Of a DNA stretch of 7,984 nucleotides, positions 5,782 to 7,984 are shown in pieces. Origin of the DNA: Pseudomonadota bacterium (GTDB lineage: Bacteria; Pseudomonadota; Alphaproteobacteria; Rhodospirillales; UBA2165); NCBI GenBank assembly GCA_027592155.1, contig JAQCKY010000080.1, positions 1-7,984 on the forward strand, written 5' to 3'. The position numbers and the translations under genes are program-made. The stretch's first letter is position 1. Each line of letters starts with the position of its first letter. The notes under the pieces were generated by a model. That model ran no database searches. It was given only the letters and a program-made list of their open reading frames with translations, and was not told the origin of the DNA.

Positions 5782-7365
5782 ATGCCGGCGCGATACCAAA
5801 CCGATTACCAGGTCGGCCAGGACAATACCCAGCGCTGGGGGATGGACATTCATCACCCGGTATTCTGGGTTTCGGCAATTCTGATCCTGATATTCGTCAT
5901 GGGAACCTTGATGGCCCCGGGGCCGGCAAAGGAAATTTTCGACGGCGCGAAAGGCCGGTCGATCGCCTATTTCGACTGGCTGTTCATGGTCGGCGGTAAT
6001 GTGTTCGTCCTGTTCTGCCTCGCGCTGATCTTCCTGCCGGTCAGCAGGATCCGTATCGGCGGCGTGGACGCCCGGCCCGAATTCTCTACCCTGTCGTGGT
6101 TCGCCATGCTGTTCGCCGCCGGCATGGGGATTGGGCTGATGTTCTGGAGCGTCGCCGAGCCGACGGCTTACTACACCAACTGGGCCGGCACGCCGCTCAA
6201 CGTGGCGGCCAGGACCCCGGCCGGCGCCGATGCGGCGTTAGGCGCCACAATGTTCCACTGGGGCCTGCATCCGTGGGCGATCTATGCAGTGGTCGGGCTG
6301 TCGCTCGCCTTCTTCAGCTACAACAAGGGCCTGCCGCTGACCATCCGGTCCGGTTTCTTCCCACTGATGAAGGGCGCAACATGGGGCTGGTTCGGCCATG
6401 CGATCGACGTTATCGCGGTACTGGCGACGATTTTCGGGCTCGCGACCTCGTTCGGCTTCGGCGCGCGCCAGGCCGCCAGCGGCCTCAATTTCCTGTTCGG
6501 CATCGACCCTGGCATGGCAACTCAGGTCGCCATCATCATTGGCGTGACTTTTATCGCCGTCATATCGGTGGTGCGCGGGCTTGAGGGCGGCGTCAAGCTG
6601 CTCAGCAACATCAATATGGGGCTCGCCGCCATCCTGCTGGCGTTCGTGATCATCGTCGGGCCGACCATCGCCATCTTGACCGCCATGGGCACGGCGGCGA
6701 CAAGCTACATTGAGAACATCATCCCGCTCAGCAATTGGATCGGCCGCGAAGACGATAAGTTTTTCCATGGCTGGACCGTATTCTACTGGGCCTGGTGGAT
6801 TTCCTGGTCGCCGTTCGTGGGCATGTTCATCGCGCGGGTTTCCAAGGGCCGCACGGTGCGTGAATTCCTCATCGCCGTGCTGCTGGTGCCGACGCTGGTC
6901 ACGCTGGTCTGGATGGGCGCCTTCGGCGGCTCGGCGCTGGAACAGGCGCAGCACGAAATCGGCGCGCTGGCCAAGGGCATCGGCGAGGTCTCGCTGGCCA
7001 TGTTCCAGATGCTAGAGAACCTGCCCTTAGCAAACATCACATCATTTTTCGCCATTACGCTGGTTCTGATCTTCTTCATCACCTCGTCGGATTCGGGCTC
7101 TCTGGTGATCGACAGCATCACGTCCGGCGGCCAGCTCGATGCCCCGGTACCGCAACGCATCTTCTGGGCCACCATGGAAGGCGTGATCGCCGGCGCATTG
7201 CTGTTCGGCGGCGGCAAGGATGCGCTCGGCGCCCTGCAGGCCGCCGCCATCACCGTCGGCCTGCCCTTCACAGTGGTTTTGCTGGTCATGTGCATCGGGC
7301 TCTATATGGGCCTTGCCCACGAATGGCGTTTCGTCCAGGGGCCGAAGGCACGTGAGAAGCCGTAA
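5782..7365 (+). CDS. BCCT-family betaine/choline/carnitine transporter
   Basis: A 527-residue inner-membrane carrier with about twelve hydrophobic helices. The glycine-rich AAGMGIGLMFWSVAEP (112-127) contains the GMGIG stretch that in BetP-type members goes with sodium-coupled betaine transport. The aromatic substrate-box residues appear in HWGLHPWAIY (Trp160, Trp165, Tyr168), and the family signature in FYWAWWISWSPFVGMF (334-349). TSSDSGS (434-440) fits the second sodium-site region. The start is ATG 5782 with GGGAG at 5769-5773, only 29 bases after SDMT; the open frame extends upstream into SDMT but without family sequence. The cytosolic tails are short: about 25 residues before helix 1 and roughly 16 after the last helix, unlike the long osmosensing C-terminus of BetP. 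Substrate is most likely glycine betaine, from context. Confidence 0.9.
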   Translation: MPARYQTDYQVGQDNTQRWGMDIHHPVFWVSAILILIFVMGTLMAPGPAKEIFDGAKGRSIAYFDWLFMVGGNVFVLFCLALIFLPVSRIRIGGVDARPEFSTLSWFAMLFAAGMGIGLMFWSVAEPTAYYTNWAGTPLNVAARTPAGADAALGATMFHWGLHPWAIYAVVGLSLAFFSYNKGLPLTIRSGFFPLMKGATWGWFGHAIDVIAVLATIFGLATSFGFGARQAASGLNFLFGIDPGMATQVAIIIGVTFIAVISVVRGLEGGVKLLSNINMGLAAILLAFVIIVGPTIAILTAMGTAATSYIENIIPLSNWIGREDDKFFHGWTVFYWAWWISWSPFVGMFIARVSKGRTVREFLIAVLLVPTLVTLVWMGAFGGSALEQAQHEIGALAKGIGEVSLAMFQMLENLPLANITSFFAITLVLIFFITSSDSGSLVIDSITSGGQLDAPVPQRIFWATMEGVIAGALLFGGGKDALGALQAAAITVGLPFTVVLLVMCIGLYMGLAHEWRFVQGPKAREKP

Positions 7366-7385
7366 AAACTATCGCCGAGTTGGAT

Positions 7386-7586
7386 AAAATGTCTTAAGGC
7401 GCCGTCACCCACCGTTTTAGGATGCGTCCGCCGTACTCAGCGATCTTGGCATTAAAAAATTCCGCCCGCTGGGATTTCAGTCGTGCCGCGGTGCCCTGCA
7501 TCGTCCTGGCCCATCAGCCTCGAATAACCGACAATTTCGGCTGCGATGATGGCGGCGCCGCAACGTTGGGCGCGTTCTTCAACCAT
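7386..7586 (-). pseudogene. N-terminal remnant of a class III adenylate/guanylate cyclase
   Basis: Reading from ATG 7586, the product begins MVEERAQRCGAAIIAAEIVG, then YSRLMGQDDAG. This matches the 'ERV.RRLAAILAADVVGYSRLM..DEAGT' start of class III nucleotide cyclases common in Alphaproteobacteria. One extra G in the run at 7494-7496 shifts the frame. After correction it continues TAARLKSQRAEFFNAKIAEYGGRIL. A missing A in the run at 7415-7418 shifts it again, after which TVGDGAL is read, equal to the family's T-G-D-G substrate segment. Recognisable sequence stops near 7386, about 20 bases from the end of the BCCT gene. The rest of the catalytic domain is missing. Both indels are in homopolymers and could be sequencing errors, but the truncation could not. 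Confidence 0.75.
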
Positions 7587-7650
7587 GTAACGTGTCTTTT
7601 TTCCGAGCAACCCTCCAATGCCCGCTTCCGCTCAACTGCTGACGGAACGA

Positions 7651-7922
7651 TTATGCCGCTTCGTTCGTATTTTCTTCCGACCGTGGGTCCAACTCAAAGG
7701 CCACAGGCGACGTTCGCGGGACCAGGACAAAGTTCTCGGCTTCCTCTTCCGGGACGGGCGCACGCTGCGTAATGCGGTAAAGCGCAAACAGCCCTACACC
7801 AGCGTAAACAACGGCACTGAAGACAAATAGACCGGATGGTCCCGAAAACCGCATAAAAAGCGTCCCGAGGAACGGTCCCAACGTTGCCCCAACTCCATAG
7901 ACCAACAGCAACGTGGAACTAG
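7651..7922 (-). pseudogene. C-terminal fragment of an MFS transporter
   Basis: Minus-strand sequence ending at TAA 7651-7653 reads LLLVYGVGATLGPFLGTLFM, then RFSGPSGLFVFSAVVYAGVG and LFALYRITQRAPVP. It finishes with a tail containing RTSPVAFELDPR. This is the last two membrane helices and the C-terminal tail of a YcaD-like major facilitator protein; the VPRTSPVAFELDPR ending is characteristic of that group. The first ten helices are missing. The frame continues only to about 7941 before a stop, and similarity ends around 7920 (SSSTLLLVYG). The TTG at 7911 is an inner codon, not a start. The gene was cut at or near CTAG 7919-7922, where different sequence begins. Confidence 0.7.
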
Positions 7923-7984
7923 AGCATATCCTAGGTAATCAGATTCAGGATTCCCAAGAAGCTTAATCTGTGATTCTCTCTGTT
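7919..7984. mobile_element. Possible end of an insertion element truncating the MFS gene
   Basis: Similarity to the MFS protein ends at CTAG (7919-7922), and the remaining bases are AT-richer and unlike it. The stretch begins GAGCATATCC and holds a loose inverted pair, AATCAGATT (7937-7945) and AATCTGTGATT (7965-7975). CTAG is a known target for some IS5-group elements, which is why an insertion is suspected. No transposase and no second end are visible, because the window stops at 7984. A simple deletion junction is equally possible. Confidence 0.25.

Noticed and set aside
6238..7295. Long minus-strand frames across the transporter gene
   Set aside because: They are shadows of a GC-rich coding region with low-complexity His/Arg/Asp- or Ser-rich products and no family motif.
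7422..7830. Plus-strand open frames after the transporter
   Set aside because: They are antisense to the cyclase and MFS relics, which explain the sequence better.

Overview
The window looks like chromosomal DNA from an alphaproteobacterium, probably marine or salt-exposed. The base composition is moderately GC-rich. The protein flavour fits that group (a Rhizobiales/Rhodospirillales-type class III cyclase remnant, a D-2-hydroxyacid dehydrogenase, a BCCT carrier). The gene set fits salt exposure: a complete glycine-to-betaine methylation pathway with a betaine-type carrier. The assignment to a group is inference from protein style only; there is no rRNA or other marker.

Layout, left to right. 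Positions 22-105 hold a degenerate tandem repeat with a 14-base period. Next comes an OsmC-family peroxide/thiol protein (154-618), then the C-terminal stub of a molybdopterin oxidoreductase (663-836). A two-gene unit follows: a D-isomer-specific 2-hydroxyacid dehydrogenase with a TTG start (955-1911) and an alpha/beta hydrolase (1982-2779), separated by a terminator-like hairpin. After these lies a decayed serine beta-lactamase-like hydrolase (2864-3079), then a GNAT acetyltransferase on the minus strand (3080-3541). A 575-base divergent intergenic stretch (3542-4116) has no recognisable gene but an unusual density of inverted repeats.

The core of the window is 4117-7365: glycine/sarcosine N-methyltransferase, sarcosine/dimethylglycine N-methyltransferase (overlapping the first by 11 bases) and a BCCT-family transporter. 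Together they would make glycine betaine from glycine with three S-adenosylmethionine methylations, and import or recapture betaine. This is an osmoprotection operon.

After the transporter, two broken genes lie on the minus strand. One is the N-terminal part of a class III adenylate/guanylate cyclase with two single-base frameshifts (7386-7586). The other is the C-terminal part of an MFS transporter (7651-7922), cut at a CTAG next to unrelated sequence that may be the end of an insertion element.

Four gene remnants in 8 kb, next to intact genes, suggest a genome undergoing rearrangement and decay. The cyclase remnant stops about 20 bases from the 3' end of the betaine operon, so a rearrangement breakpoint probably lies there. 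I found no new defence or enzymatic system. The most interesting items are the betaine cassette with its breakpoint, the hairpin-rich region in front of it, and the 14-base repeat array.
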